64,000 nucleotides of DNA from Nonomuraea sp. MG754425 (lineage in GTDB: Bacteria > Actinomycetota > Actinomycetes > Streptosporangiales > Streptosporangiaceae): assembly GCF_021699195.1 (NCBI RefSeq), contig NZ_SSXE01000012.1, positions 1 through 64,000 of the forward strand. Reading direction: 5' to 3'. This document shows positions 43,679 through 51,936 of the stretch, one piece after another (position 1 is the stretch's first letter; the number at the start of each line of letters is the position of its first letter). Below the pieces are notes generated by a model. The model was given only the letters and a program-made list of their open reading frames with translations. It ran no database searches and was not told the origin of the DNA. Position numbers and translations under genes: made by a program.

Positions 43679-44956
43679 TCACGCGGGACCGCTGACCACG
43701 CGGGTCCTGCCGTCGTCCTCGGCCGGCCGCAGGAAGATGGCGAAGGTCGCGGGGCGGCGCCGCACCAGTTCCAGCCGCCCGCCGTCGGCGGCGGCCAGCG
43801 CGCGGGCCAGCGTCAGCCCGAGCCCGGTGCCACCCCCTCCGCTGACGTTCCGGTCGAAGATCTTGGGGGCGATCTCGTCGGCGATGCCGGGGCCCTCGTC
43901 GGCCACCTCGATGACGATGTAGTTGTCGCCGCAGGAGGTGCTGACGGTCACGGCCCCGCCGCCGTGCCGCAGGGAGTTCTCCAGCAGGGAGGCGATGACC
44001 TGGCCGAAGCCGCCGGTGGTGGCCAGCGCCTTCAGTCCGCGGGAGCCGTCGAGCTGCAGCGTGCGGCCCGCGTCGCGGAACACCGGCTCCCACTCGGTGA
44101 TCTGCTGGACGAGCACCTCGTCGATCGAGACCGGCTCGGCCTGGGCGTGCCGCTGGCGGCGGGCCGCGGCCAGCAGCTCGTCGATCACGGCGGTGAGCCG
44201 CTCGGCCTGGACGATCGCCGCCTCGCCCTCCTCCCGGACCACGTCGGGCTCGTTGGAGGAGGCGACGATCTCCTCCAGGCGCATGGTGAGCCCGGTCAGC
44301 GGGGTGCGGAGCTGGTGGGAGGCGTCGGTGGCGAACTCGCGTTCGCGGGTGAGCAGGTCGGAGATACGGGTGGCGCTGCGGTCGAGCACCTGCGCCACAC
44401 GGTCGAGTTCGGGGATGCCGTAGCGGTGTTTGCTCGGGCGCGCGTCTCCCGAGCCCAGCCGTTCGGCGATCTTGGCCAGGTCCTGCAGGGGCAGTGTCAG
44501 GCGGCGTGACTGCACGACGGCCAGACTCACGGCCACCGCGAGGGCGGCTCCGGCCAGGGCCACGATGAGCAGCAGGCGAGCCCGTACGTCCTGCTCGACC
44601 TGATCGCGGTCGCGGCTGATCCGCACGTAGACACCCGTGTTGGTCTGGGCGTCCTCCGTCATGAGGTGACCCGACGGCGGGGGGCTGCCGACGACGGTCA
44701 CCCGCAGGGGGGTTCCGCGCTCCCAGATCTGGATGAACCTGCCTGGGTACTTTTGTTCCAGTTGCTGGGGGTCGAGCGGCGTCTCCTGGACGCGGGCATA
44801 CTCCACCTCTCCCACGAGACGCTTGGCTTCCGCCCCGAGCTCCTGAGCCGCCTCATCGACGATCAGACGGCTGACGACGACGCCCAGGGGGACCCCCAGC
44901 AGCAGGACCGCGATTACCGCGACGACCAGGGTGGAGGAGAGCAGTCGGCGGCGCAT
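43679..44956 (-). CDS. Sensor histidine kinase
   Basis: This 425-residue protein has an N-terminal helix (about 8-29), an extracellular sensor loop to about 125, and a second helix (about 126-147). A HAMP-like region follows, then the H-box FATDASHQLRTPLTGL (phospho-acceptor His near 217). The ATPase domain has GQVIASLLENSLRHGGG (N-box), VADEGPGIAD (G1) and GGGGTGLGLTLAR (G2). It autophosphorylates and passes phosphate to the response regulator encoded 3 bp upstream in the same operon. The loop has no recognised ligand-binding domain. The sensed signal is unknown. Confidence 0.92.
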   Translation of the reverse strand: MRRRLLSSTLVVAVIAVLLLGVPLGVVVSRLIVDEAAQELGAEAKRLVGEVEYARVQETPLDPQQLEQKYPGRFIQIWERGTPLRVTVVGSPPPSGHLMTEDAQTNTGVYVRISRDRDQVEQDVRARLLLIVALAGAALAVAVSLAVVQSRRLTLPLQDLAKIAERLGSGDARPSKHRYGIPELDRVAQVLDRSATRISDLLTREREFATDASHQLRTPLTGLTMRLEEIVASSNEPDVVREEGEAAIVQAERLTAVIDELLAAARRQRHAQAEPVSIDEVLVQQITEWEPVFRDAGRTLQLDGSRGLKALATTGGFGQVIASLLENSLRHGGGAVTVSTSCGDNYIVIEVADEGPGIADEIAPKIFDRNVSGGGGTGLGLTLARALAAADGGRLELVRRRPATFAIFLRPAEDDGRTRVVSGPA

Positions 44957-44959
44957 CCC

Positions 44960-45628
44960 CTACTCGCGCTCGAACCGGAAGCCGACCCCCCGGACGGTCG
45001 TGATGTAGCGCGGCTTGGCCGCGTCGTCACCGAGCTTGCGGCGCAGCCACGAGATGTGCATGTCGAGCGTCTTGGTGGAACCCCACCAGTTGGTGTCCCA
45101 CACCTCGCGCATGATCTGCTCGCGGGTGACGACCTTGCCGGCGTCGCGGACCAGGACGCGGAGCAGGTCGAACTCCTTGGTGGTCAGGTGCAGCTCCTTC
45201 TCCCCCATCCAGGCGCGCCTGGAGTCGGCGTCGATGCGCACACCCTGGACGACCGGCGTCTCGGAGGTGCCGCGGCGCAGCAGTGCCCGGACCCTGGCCA
45301 GCAGTTCGGCCAGCCGGAACGGCTTGGTGACGTAGTCGTCGGCGCCGGCGTCGAGGCCGACGACGGTGTCGACCTCGTCGACGCGGGCGGTGAGTATCAG
45401 AACCGGGGTGCCGTGCCCCTCGGCACGGATCCGGCGGGCCACCTCCAGGCCGTCCATTTCTGGCAGGCCAAGGTCAAGAACGATCAGGTCGATGCCGCCC
45501 GACAGAGCCCTCTCCAGGGCCTGGGGGCCGTCGGGGCTCACCTCGACCTGATAGCCCTCACGGCGCAGCGCACGCGCGAGTGGCTCTGAGATCGAGGTGT
45601 CATCCTCGGCGAGAAGTACGCAGGTCAT
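44960..45628 (-). CDS. OmpR-family response regulator
   Basis: This 222-residue protein has a receiver domain with the acidic pair EDD near residue 9, phospho-Asp52 in IVLDLGLPEMDG and Lys102 in TKPF, and a C-terminal winged-helix DNA-binding domain (LTTKEFDLLRVLV ... KTLDMHISWLRRKLGD ... YITTVRGVGFRF). It acts as the partner of the downstream kinase. Three TTGAC repeats (45679-45706) with 11-12 bp spacing lie 51-79 bp upstream of its start and are a candidate self-binding site, since OmpR-family proteins bind such direct repeats. Confidence 0.93.
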   Translation of the reverse strand: MTCVLLAEDDTSISEPLARALRREGYQVEVSPDGPQALERALSGGIDLIVLDLGLPEMDGLEVARRIRAEGHGTPVLILTARVDEVDTVVGLDAGADDYVTKPFRLAELLARVRALLRRGTSETPVVQGVRIDADSRRAWMGEKELHLTTKEFDLLRVLVRDAGKVVTREQIMREVWDTNWWGSTKTLDMHISWLRRKLGDDAAKPRYITTVRGVGFRFERE

Positions 45629-45678
45629 GAACCGATCGTAGGACCTTAGGCGATCGTTTCCCGGGCGCAGCGCGCGGT

Positions 45679-45706
45679 TTGACTCGTCGTTGACCTATCC
45701 ATTGAC
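45679..45706 (-). promoter_or_regulatory. Candidate autoregulatory direct repeats of response regulator
   Basis: TTGAC occurs at 45679, 45690 and 45702 on the + strand (GTCAA toward the gene), spaced 11 and 12 bp, so on one face of the helix. OmpR/PhoP-type regulators bind direct repeats with about 11-bp period. The gene starts 51 bp downstream. Confidence 0.45.
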
Positions 45707-45924
45707 CTGGGCAAACACAGCTAAAATACCGTAGGTCGCGATTAAAGCACCGCGGTTTCGGGGCCGGAATACATCGGATGATCATGCCTGACGGGCGGCG
45801 GCCTCGATCATGGATGGGGGGCGTCGAACCGGCCGGCGTGTTCCGCGGGCGGGTCGCGCAGGAAGCTTCGGCGCTGCGATGGGGGGCACGGGCCTCGTTC
45901 AGGCGATCGCCCGGCGAAGGAGAC

Positions 45925-45946
45925 GGAGGCAGGCCCGGCCGCCTCC
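45925..45946 (-). terminator. Terminator hairpin after bfr
   Basis: GGAGGC (45925-45930) and GCCTCC (45941-45946) form a 6-bp stem with a 10-nt loop 14 bp past the bfr stop; a second CCCC/GGGG stem lies at 45948-45959. Confidence 0.5.
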
Positions 45947-45959
45947 GCCCCTCGCGGGG

Positions 45960-46445
45960 TCAGTCGTCGTTCGACGGCGGCTCGGCGTAGCGGGCCAGGT
46001 AGAGCTGCTCGCCCAGGCTGCGGATCAGCCCGAGCTCCGTCTCCAGGTAGTCGATGTGCTCTTCCTCGTCCTTGAGGATGTCCTCGAAGATGTTGGCCGA
46101 GGTGATGTCGCCCTTCTCACGCATGAGCTGGATCCCGGGACGCAACCGCTGCACCACCGACATCTCCACCTCGAGGTCGGCCTTGAGCTGCTCCTCGACG
46201 GTCTGGCCGATGTGCAGCGTGCCCAGCCGCTGGTAGTTGGGCAGGCCCTCCAGGAAGAGGATGCGATCGGTGAGGCGCTCGGCGTGGCGCATCTCGTCGA
46301 TCGACTCGTAACGCGTGTGCTCGGCGAGCTTCGTGTAACCCCAGTTCTCCTGCATCTTGGAGTGCAGGAAGTACTGGTTGATCGCGGTGAGCTCCGCGGT
46401 CAGTTGTTCGTTGAGCAATTCGATGATCTGCTTGTCGCCCTGCAT
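45960..46445 (-). CDS. bfr: Bacterioferritin
   Basis: This 161-residue four-helix ferritin stores iron as ferric mineral. All the diiron ferroxidase ligands fall at their usual E. coli numbering: E18, E51, H54, E94, E127 and H130. Met52, the heme ligand that marks Bfr as opposed to non-heme ferritin, is in EMRHAERL. Start ATG 46445 follows GGGGAG. It lies 24 bp after bfd, so bfd and bfr are one operon. Upstream iron-box elements would place both under iron control. Confidence 0.96.
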   Translation of the reverse strand: MQGDKQIIELLNEQLTAELTAINQYFLHSKMQENWGYTKLAEHTRYESIDEMRHAERLTDRILFLEGLPNYQRLGTLHIGQTVEEQLKADLEVEMSVVQRLRPGIQLMREKGDITSANIFEDILKDEEEHIDYLETELGLIRSLGEQLYLARYAEPPSNDD

Positions 46446-46469
46446 AACGGGCTCCCCATCGCTATCCGG

Positions 46470-46646
46470 CTATGCGGTCGTCAGTTCTTCAGACCGCTTC
46501 AGGATCGCACAGATCTTCCGTACACAACGGGCACAGTCACCACCGGCACCAGTGGTGTCGCGGATCTGCTTCGCGCTCTTCGCCCCGGAGGCGATGCAGT
46601 CGTGCACCTCATTCTCGGTCACAGCACGACAAACGCACACGTACAT
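46470..46646 (-). CDS. bfd: Bacterioferritin-associated ferredoxin
   Basis: This 58-residue protein is too short for most ORF searches. It begins MYVCVCRAVTENEVHDC and has the [2Fe-2S] ligand pattern C-x-C-x31-C-x2-C at C4, C6, C38 and C41, exactly that of E. coli Bfd, which reduces the mineral core of bacterioferritin and lets iron out. Start ATG 46646; GAGAGG lies 11 bases upstream. It is followed by bfr after 24 bp. Two iron-box matches lie just upstream. Confidence 0.93.
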   Translation of the reverse strand: MYVCVCRAVTENEVHDCIASGAKSAKQIRDTTGAGGDCARCVRKICAILKRSEELTTA

Positions 46647-46681
46647 CCGGGGACTGGCCTCTCACGAAGGGGACGATGCCT

Positions 46682-46700
46682 TTAGGTTAGGCACACCTAA
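46682..46700 (-). promoter_or_regulatory. Iron box (IdeR/DtxR-family operator), strong match
   Basis: TTAGGTTAGGCACACCTAA agrees with the IdeR consensus TTAGGTTAGGCTAACCTAA at 17 of 19 positions. It lies 36-54 bp upstream of the bfd start and probably overlaps the promoter. Confidence 0.85.
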
Positions 46701-46710
46701 GGTAACCCAC

Positions 46711-46729
46711 TTTGGTAAGGCTTGCCTAC
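46711..46729 (-). promoter_or_regulatory. Second, weaker iron box
   Basis: TTTGGTAAGGCTTGCCTAC agrees with the IdeR consensus at about 14 of 19 positions and has its own dyad. Its centre is 29 bp from that of the strong box; tandem boxes are known for IdeR targets. Confidence 0.55.
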
Positions 46730-46762
46730 GTTGGGTGGGTCACATTCGGCTGTCCCCCGCCG

Positions 46763-47383
46763 TCAGTGGCCTCTGGCGATCCACTCCTCCAGGTGCGGGG
46801 CCTCCGCGCCGATCAGGGTCGAATCGCCGTGCCCGGTGTGCACGACCGTCTCCGCCGGCAGCGTCAGGAGCCGGTCCCTGATCGACTCGATGATCGTCCC
46901 GAACGAGCTGAAAGAACGGCCCGTCGCCCCCGGGCCACCCTTGAACAGCGTGTCGCCGCTGAACACGGCCCCCAGCTCGGCGCCGTACACGCAGACCGCG
47001 CCGGGCGAGTGGCCGGGCGTGTGCAGGATCTCCAGGGCGGCGCCGCCGACGGTCAGCTTCTCGCCGTCGGCCAGCGGCTCGTACGTCACCTCAGGCCCGT
47101 ACACCTGCTCCCACAACACCTGGTCGGCCGGGTGCAGCCGGATCGGCGCCCCGGTACGGGCGGCCAGGTCGCGGGCGGCGTTGATGTGGTCGTTGTGCGC
47201 GTGCGTGCAGACGATGGCCCGCACCGCGCGCCCGCCCACCCGCTCGGCGATCGGCGCGGCGTCGTGAGCGGCGTCGATCACCACGACCTCACGGGCGTCG
47301 CCGACCAGCCAGACGTTGTTGTCGACGTCCCAGGTGCCGCCGTCCAGCGAGAACGTGCCCGAGGTGATGACCCGGTCGATCAT
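46763..47383 (-). CDS. MBL-fold hydrolase (glyoxalase II-like)
   Basis: This 206-residue metallo-beta-lactamase fold protein has the dinuclear zinc site THAHNDH (H61, H63, D65, H66), then H125 (TPGHSPG), D144 (FSGDTLF) and H185 (HTGHGD). Glyoxalase II members hydrolyse thioesters; next to the mycothiol-dependent formaldehyde dehydrogenase it may hydrolyse S-formylmycothiol, but that is inference. The ATG 47383 start has GGAGG just before it. It lies 70 bp after the dehydrogenase gene on the same strand, so they are likely co-transcribed. Confidence 0.9.
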   Translation of the reverse strand: MIDRVITSGTFSLDGGTWDVDNNVWLVGDAREVVVIDAAHDAAPIAERVGGRAVRAIVCTHAHNDHINAARDLAARTGAPIRLHPADQVLWEQVYGPEVTYEPLADGEKLTVGGAALEILHTPGHSPGAVCVYGAELGAVFSGDTLFKGGPGATGRSFSSFGTIIESIRDRLLTLPAETVVHTGHGDSTLIGAEAPHLEEWIARGH

Positions 47384-47453
47384 TGCCCTGCCTCCTGACC
47401 GGGCCGGGCCCGGTGAACGCCGTGATGGATGTCCTCGCCGTGCCGCGGAGCCG

Positions 47454-48548
47454 TCACAGCACCACCACCGAGCGCAGCACCTCTCCGCGGTGCATCTTGC
47501 CGAACGCCTCCTCGACCTGGTCGAGCGCGATCGTCTCGGACACGAACTTGTCCAGCGGCAGCCGGTTCTGCAGGAACAGGTCGATCAGCATCGGGAAGTC
47601 GCGGCTCGGCAGGCAGTCGCCGTACCAGGACGACTTGAGCGCGCCGCCGCGGCCGAACACGTCGAGCAGCGGCAGGTCGATGCGCATCTCGGGGGTCGGC
47701 ACGCCGACCAGGACGACCGTGCCGGCCAGGTCGCGGGCGTAGAACGCCTGCTCGTACGTCTCCGGGCGGCCGACCGCCTCGATCACCACGTCGGCGCCGT
47801 TGCCGCCGGTCAGGTCGCGGATCGCCTCGACCGGGTCGTTCGCGCGGGAGTTGACCGTGTGCGTGGCGCCGAAGTCGCGGGCCCACTCCAGCTTGCGGTC
47901 GTCCACGTCCACCGCGATGATCTTGGAGGCGCCGGCCAGCGAGGCGCCCAGGATGGCCGCGTCGCCGACGCCGCCGCAGCCGATGACCGCCACGCTGTCG
48001 CCGCGGGTCACGCCGCCGGTGTTGACCGCCGCGCCGATGCCGGCCATCACGCCGCACCCCAGCAGGCCCGCGACCTGCGCCGGAGCCTCGGCCGAGACCT
48101 TGGTGCACTGGCCGGCCGCGACCAGCGTCTTCTCCAGGAACGCGCCGATGCCGAGCGCGGGCGACAGCTCGGTGCCGTCCTTGAGCGTCATCTTCTGCTT
48201 GGCGTTGTGGGTGGCGAAGCAGTACCACGGGCGGCCACGCAGGCAGGCCCGGCACTGACCGCACACCGCGCGCCAGTTGAGGATGACGTAGTCGCCGGGC
48301 GCCAGGCCGGTGACGCCCGCGCCGACCGCCTCGACGACGCCCGCCGCCTCGTGCCCCAGCAGGAACGGGTAGTCATCGCTGATCCCGCCCTCCCGATAGT
48401 GCAGGTCGGTGTGGCACACGCCGCACGCCTGCACGTTCACCACGGCCTCACCCGGACCTGGGTCCGGCACGAGCACCGTTTCGAGAGAGACTTCCTGACC
48501 CTTGCCCCGGGCGACGACGCCCTGCACTTCGTACGGCATGCCAGTCAT
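47454..48548 (-). CDS. mscR: Mycothiol-dependent formaldehyde/S-nitrosomycothiol dehydrogenase (class III ADH type)
   Basis: This 364-residue zinc alcohol dehydrogenase has catalytic-zinc ligands C45 (GVCHTD), H66 (LGHEAAG) and C165 (LLGCGV), structural-zinc cysteines C96, C99, C102 and C110, and the Rossmann loop GCGGVGDAA. Actinomycete enzymes of this type oxidise S-hydroxymethylmycothiol or reduce S-nitrosomycothiol. Start ATG 48548 lies 6 bp after the cyclase stop, so the two are in one operon. The following MBL gene fits S-formylmycothiol removal. The symbol rests on family and context. Confidence 0.88.
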   Translation of the reverse strand: MTGMPYEVQGVVARGKGQEVSLETVLVPDPGPGEAVVNVQACGVCHTDLHYREGGISDDYPFLLGHEAAGVVEAVGAGVTGLAPGDYVILNWRAVCGQCRACLRGRPWYCFATHNAKQKMTLKDGTELSPALGIGAFLEKTLVAAGQCTKVSAEAPAQVAGLLGCGVMAGIGAAVNTGGVTRGDSVAVIGCGGVGDAAILGASLAGASKIIAVDVDDRKLEWARDFGATHTVNSRANDPVEAIRDLTGGNGADVVIEAVGRPETYEQAFYARDLAGTVVLVGVPTPEMRIDLPLLDVFGRGGALKSSWYGDCLPSRDFPMLIDLFLQNRLPLDKFVSETIALDQVEEAFGKMHRGEVLRSVVVL

Positions 48549-48554
48549 CTTGTG

Positions 48555-49526
48555 TCAGGAGGATGATCTCCGCAAGACATACGGCTGCACCACGCCGAGG
48601 CCCCTCGCCGGACGGCGTCTGAGCTTGTGCAACGCGTACGGCCCCCGGGAGATCCCGCCGGCCAGCTCGCCGTCCACCAGGATCGTGCCGGGACGGGCGA
48701 TGGCCGTGAGCCGGGCGGCCAGGTTGACAGTCGTGCCGAAGACGTCGCCCATCATCGGCACCACCGGGCCGTAAGCCATCCCGATCCGCAGTTCCTCGGT
48801 CTCGACCAGGTCGAGGGCGATGGCCGCGGCCTGCTCCGGGCTCCGGGCGGTGAACAGCACCTCGTCGCCCAGCGTCTTGACCAGCCGGGCCCCGTGGGTG
48901 GCGACCACGTCGGAGGCCCGCGACTCGAACCCCTCCACCAGCCCGGCCAGCTCCTTCTCGGCGAGCTCGCGGCTGCGCCGGGTGAACGACACCAGGTCCG
49001 CGAACCCCACCGCCATCGGCACCCTGGTCGGCACCAGCTCGTCGTTGACGTCGGCGATGGCCAGCAGGCGGGTGCCGGCGGCGGCGAGCTGGGCCCGCCA
49101 GACGTGGATGAGCACGTGCTCGAAGTCGGGCAGCAGCCCCTGGGCGGTGTCGAGCACCGAGGCGAGATCGCGCCCGGACGGCTCGGGCGGCAACATCGTG
49201 CCGATCATGATCTCGGCCTGCCACTGCGCCAGCCTGGCGGTGGTCTGGCCGAGCGCGCGGGCCATCCGGATGACCGTCTGCTCGTCGAGCAGGCCGCCGT
49301 CGAGCATGCGGCGGACCCGGCGCAGCGCGTTGACGTCGGCCTCGGTGAAGGCGACGGCGTCGTCGGCGCGCTGCGCGAAGCCGAGCGCGCGCCAGATGCG
49401 CTCGGCGAGTTCGCGCGGCACGCCGCTCTCGGCGGCGACCTCCGCCCGCGTGTACCGGGGCGGCAGGCCGATCAGCAGTCGCTCGATCTCCTCGGCGCTC
49501 GGGCGTCCGGGACGGGCTTGGCTCAC
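48555..49526 (-). CDS. Class III adenylate cyclase (Rv1264-like)
   Basis: This 323-residue protein has a helical N-terminal regulatory region (about 1-165), as in mycobacterial Rv1264, and a class III catalytic domain. Metal Asp residues are D177 (VGFADLVSFTRRS) and D221 (TLGDEVLF). Adenine-specifying K217 and D261, catalytic N268 and R272 (TTVNLAARL) are all present, so it should make cAMP from ATP. The start is GTG 49526. It sits 6 bp before the mycothiol-dependent dehydrogenase gene and 14 bp after the PH-domain gene. A link between cAMP and formaldehyde stress is possible but only by position. Confidence 0.9.
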   Translation of the reverse strand: MSQARPGRPSAEEIERLLIGLPPRYTRAEVAAESGVPRELAERIWRALGFAQRADDAVAFTEADVNALRRVRRMLDGGLLDEQTVIRMARALGQTTARLAQWQAEIMIGTMLPPEPSGRDLASVLDTAQGLLPDFEHVLIHVWRAQLAAAGTRLLAIADVNDELVPTRVPMAVGFADLVSFTRRSRELAEKELAGLVEGFESRASDVVATHGARLVKTLGDEVLFTARSPEQAAAIALDLVETEELRIGMAYGPVVPMMGDVFGTTVNLAARLTAIARPGTILVDGELAGGISRGPYALHKLRRRPARGLGVVQPYVLRRSSS

Positions 49527-49540
49527 CCGAGGAGGCTACT

Positions 49541-50053
49541 TCAGCGCCCGTCGATCTCGCCGTCGGAGGCGTCCTCGACGAGCCGGAACAGGTCGGTGCG
49601 CACGTCCTGGATCCTCGGGATGTCCTTCAGCACGATCTCGCCCCGGTCACCGGCCGACTCGACCGTCAGCGTGCCGCAGCCGAGCAGCCGCTCGGCGAGG
49701 GTCTGGTCGGAGCTCACCGTGTTGACCTTGGCGATCGGGATCTCGTCGGTCGACTTGTTGAGCACGCCCGTGCTGATCGTGAAGCGGTGGGTGGTGAGCA
49801 CGTAGCCGGTGTTCTTCCACTGCAGGTACGGCACGAACGACCAGATCGTGAGCAGGATGAGCCCGACGACGACCACCGCGATCCTGGCGTAGTTCGCGTA
49901 CTCGAAGTCGCCCGGGATGAAGTACAGGCCCGCGCCCGAGGCGGCGGCGAAGAGGATCAGCGCGACGAAGGGGACGATGAGCCGCTTCCAGTGGGGATGG
50001 AAGGATCGCACGCGACGCTCACCCTGCGTCAGATGATGATCGGGAAGGGTCAT
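49541..50053 (-). CDS. PH-domain (YdbS/bPH2-like) membrane protein
   Basis: This 170-residue protein has two N-terminal helices (about 23-72) and then a bacterial PH domain (about 75-160, TGYVLTTHRFTISTGVLNKSTDEIPIAKVNTV and so on; PF03703). The domain faces the cytoplasm by helix count and is probably a membrane-surface scaffold. ATG 50053 is used; an upstream in-frame ATG would add seven residues. It lies 14 bp before the cyclase gene on the same strand, so they may be co-transcribed. Confidence 0.85.
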   Translation of the reverse strand: MTLPDHHLTQGERRVRSFHPHWKRLIVPFVALILFAAASGAGLYFIPGDFEYANYARIAVVVVGLILLTIWSFVPYLQWKNTGYVLTTHRFTISTGVLNKSTDEIPIAKVNTVSSDQTLAERLLGCGTLTVESAGDRGEIVLKDIPRIQDVRTDLFRLVEDASDGEIDGR

Positions 50054-50145
50054 GGGCAGCAATCGTGCCACCATCCACCCGGCGAGGGCCATTCCCGTGC
50101 CCGTACTGCGACGTTCCCGTATCGCGGCGTTCCGTGTCGCGGTGT

Positions 50146-50967
50146 TCAGCCGACGGCCCGCACGTGCACGACGTCGCCCGCGCTCAGCGTGTGCCGCCGG
50201 CCGCCAGACTCCACCTGGAGGTGCCCGAAGCCGTCCACGCCGATCGCCTGCCCGATCAGCGTCTGGTCGCCGGGCAGCTCGACCCTGACCTGGCGGCCGA
50301 CCGTGGCACTGGCGGCGAGGTAGGCCGAGCGCAGCCCCGACGCCTCCGCGTCGCCCCCGGCCCGCGTCCAGTCGCGGTAGTGGCTCTCGACCTCCCTGAG
50401 CACGGCACGCAGCAGCGGGTCTCGGTCGAGGCAGGCCGCCTCCTCGATGGCCAGTGAGGTGGCCGTCTCGACGGGGAGCTCGTCGGGCCGGAGCGTGACG
50501 TTCATGCCCATGCCGATGACGATGGCGTCGTCGGCCCGCTCGGCCAGCACCCCGGCCAGCTTGCGCTCGCCGATCAGCAGGTCGTTGGGCCATTTGAGGC
50601 GCACGTCGACCTCCGCCAGGCGGCGCACGGCCGAGGCGGCGGCCACGCCGTACAGCAGGGTCAGCCAGCCCTGCCGGACCGCCGGCACGTCCGGCCGCAG
50701 CAGGATCGAGAACGTCAGCCCGGAGCGCGGCGGCGCCGACCAGGCGCGGCCCAGCCGCCCGCGACCGGCCCGCTGCGCCTCCGCGACCAGCACCGTTCCC
50801 TCGGGAGCGCCCTCCTTGGCGGTTCCGGCCAGGTCGGCGTTCGTGGAGCCGGTGGCGTCGACGACGGTGACACCGGTCCACAGCGAGCCCGGACGGACCA
50901 GCGCCCGGTTGAGTGCCGCCTCGGACAGCGGCGGACGGTCGAGGTCGGAGTAGCGTGAGTCGGCCAT
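50146..50967 (-). CDS. birA: Biotin--[acetyl-CoA-carboxylase] ligase
   Basis: This 273-residue biotin-protein ligase has GRGRLGRAWSAPPRSGLTFS as the biotinyl-AMP loop, LKWPNDLLIGERKLAGVLAE, and the C-terminal SH3-like domain (about 220-270). There is no N-terminal winged-helix domain, so it cannot repress bio genes; it is monofunctional. It would biotinylate the carboxylase carrier that works with the beta subunit encoded at 58.1 kb. Start ATG 50967; divergent to fdhD with a 50-bp gap. Confidence 0.93.
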   Translation of the reverse strand: MADSRYSDLDRPPLSEAALNRALVRPGSLWTGVTVVDATGSTNADLAGTAKEGAPEGTVLVAEAQRAGRGRLGRAWSAPPRSGLTFSILLRPDVPAVRQGWLTLLYGVAAASAVRRLAEVDVRLKWPNDLLIGERKLAGVLAERADDAIVIGMGMNVTLRPDELPVETATSLAIEEAACLDRDPLLRAVLREVESHYRDWTRAGGDAEASGLRSAYLAASATVGRQVRVELPGDQTLIGQAIGVDGFGHLQVESGGRRHTLSAGDVVHVRAVG

Positions 50968-51016
50968 CCCCCTATCTTCGCTGATGGCCGGTGCGCGGAA
51001 GAGGCAAGATGAAGGG

Positions 51017-51856
51017 GTGAAGACGCGTCCCGGCCCGAGCACCCGCACCAGGATCACCGAGTTGTCCGGCTCGGCCGTCAGGCAGCGACGCGACGACCTC
51101 GCCACCGAGGAGCCGCTGGAGATCCGCCTCACCGCGCCCGACGGCGCGCGCAAGACGGTGGCGATCACCATGCGCACGCCGGGGCACGACTTCGAGCTGG
51201 CCGCCGGGTTCCTGAACGGCGAGGGCCTGGCGGGGCCGGGTGACATCGCCTCGATCGCGTACTGCACCGACGAGGACCTCCCGCCGGAGGCCCGCTACAA
51301 CACGGTCACGGTGCGCCTGCGCGGCCCTTTGCCCGACCTGCCCGCGCTCGACCGCCATTTCCTCACCTCCAGCGCGTGCGGCGTCTGCGGCTCGGCCAGC
51401 CTCGACGCGCTGCGCGACCGGTGCGCGGCCGTCCCGGCCGGGCGGCTCAGGCTGACCCCGTCGCAGCTCTACGGGCTGCCCGGCGCGTTGCGCGCGGCCC
51501 AGGGCGTGTTCGGCAAGACGGGCGGGCTGCACGCCGCCGGGCTGTTCACGGCCGCCGGCACCCTCACGGCGGCGCGCGAGGACGTGGGCCGCCACAACGC
51601 GGTGGACAAGCTGGTCGGCTGGGCCTCGCTGGGCGGGCGGCTGCCGCTGGCCGAGCACGTGCTCGTGGTGAGCGGGCGGGCCAGCTACGAGATCATGCAG
51701 AAGGCGCTGGCCGCGGGCGTCCCGGTGGTGTGCGCGGTGTCGGCGCCGTCGTCGCTGGCGGTGGAGCTGGCCAGGGAGTTCGGCCTGACGCTGGTGGGTT
51801 TCCTGCGCGAGGAGCGTTGCAACGTGTACGCGGGCGCGGAGCGGATCGCGGTCTGA
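51017..51856 (+). CDS. fdhD: FdhD sulfurtransferase for formate dehydrogenase
   Basis: This 279-residue protein passes sulfur from IscS to the molybdenum cofactor of formate dehydrogenase. The active-site CxxC is C121-C124 (SSACGVCGSASL), and AREDVGRHNAVDKLVGWA and VVSGRASYEIMQKALAAG are diagnostic blocks. GTG 51017 is used; ATG 50984 is in frame and would add eleven residues, 17 bp from the birA start. No formate dehydrogenase gene is in the window, so the client is encoded elsewhere. Confidence 0.94.
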   Translation: MKTRPGPSTRTRITELSGSAVRQRRDDLATEEPLEIRLTAPDGARKTVAITMRTPGHDFELAAGFLNGEGLAGPGDIASIAYCTDEDLPPEARYNTVTVRLRGPLPDLPALDRHFLTSSACGVCGSASLDALRDRCAAVPAGRLRLTPSQLYGLPGALRAAQGVFGKTGGLHAAGLFTAAGTLTAAREDVGRHNAVDKLVGWASLGGRLPLAEHVLVVSGRASYEIMQKALAAGVPVVCAVSAPSSLAVELAREFGLTLVGFLREERCNVYAGAERIAV

Positions 51857-51866
51857 GACCAAGTGT

Positions 51867-51914
51867 GGAATGAATCGTTCCGTTCTGCTATTCTGGAACA
51901 GAACAAAGCGTTCC
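51867..51914 (+). promoter_or_regulatory. Inverted-repeat-rich operator upstream of epoxide hydrolase gene
   Basis: GGAAT-5-GTTCC (51867-51881), TTCTG-3-CAGAA (51891-51903) and GGAAC-10-GTTCC (51895-51914) overlap in 48 bp. A TATTCT (51889-51894) could be a -10 box between them. This looks like a two-site operator for a TetR- or MarR-like repressor, which is not encoded here. Confidence 0.45.
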
Positions 51915-51936
51915 GATCCATTCAAGGAGTTCCGGC

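Larger units (their letters stand above)
45629..45959. other. Intergenic region between response regulator and bfr, 331 bp
   Basis: The left third holds the regulatory TTGAC repeats and the promoter of the two-component operon, with an AT-richer stretch (CTAAAATACCGTAGG, near 45721). The right end holds the bfr terminator hairpin. I see no gene between them; an ORF at 45778-45990 (+) looks like chance. Confidence 0.5.

Noticed and set aside
45778-45990. A 70-codon + strand frame between the response regulator and bfr genes
   Set aside because: Arg/Gly-rich, no ribosome-binding site, overlaps the bfr terminator and the bfr 3' end.
50108-50152. Three imperfect 15-bp units in the gap between the PH-domain gene and birA
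   Set aside because: Similarity between units is partial and the third runs into the birA stop; could be chance in GC-rich sequence.
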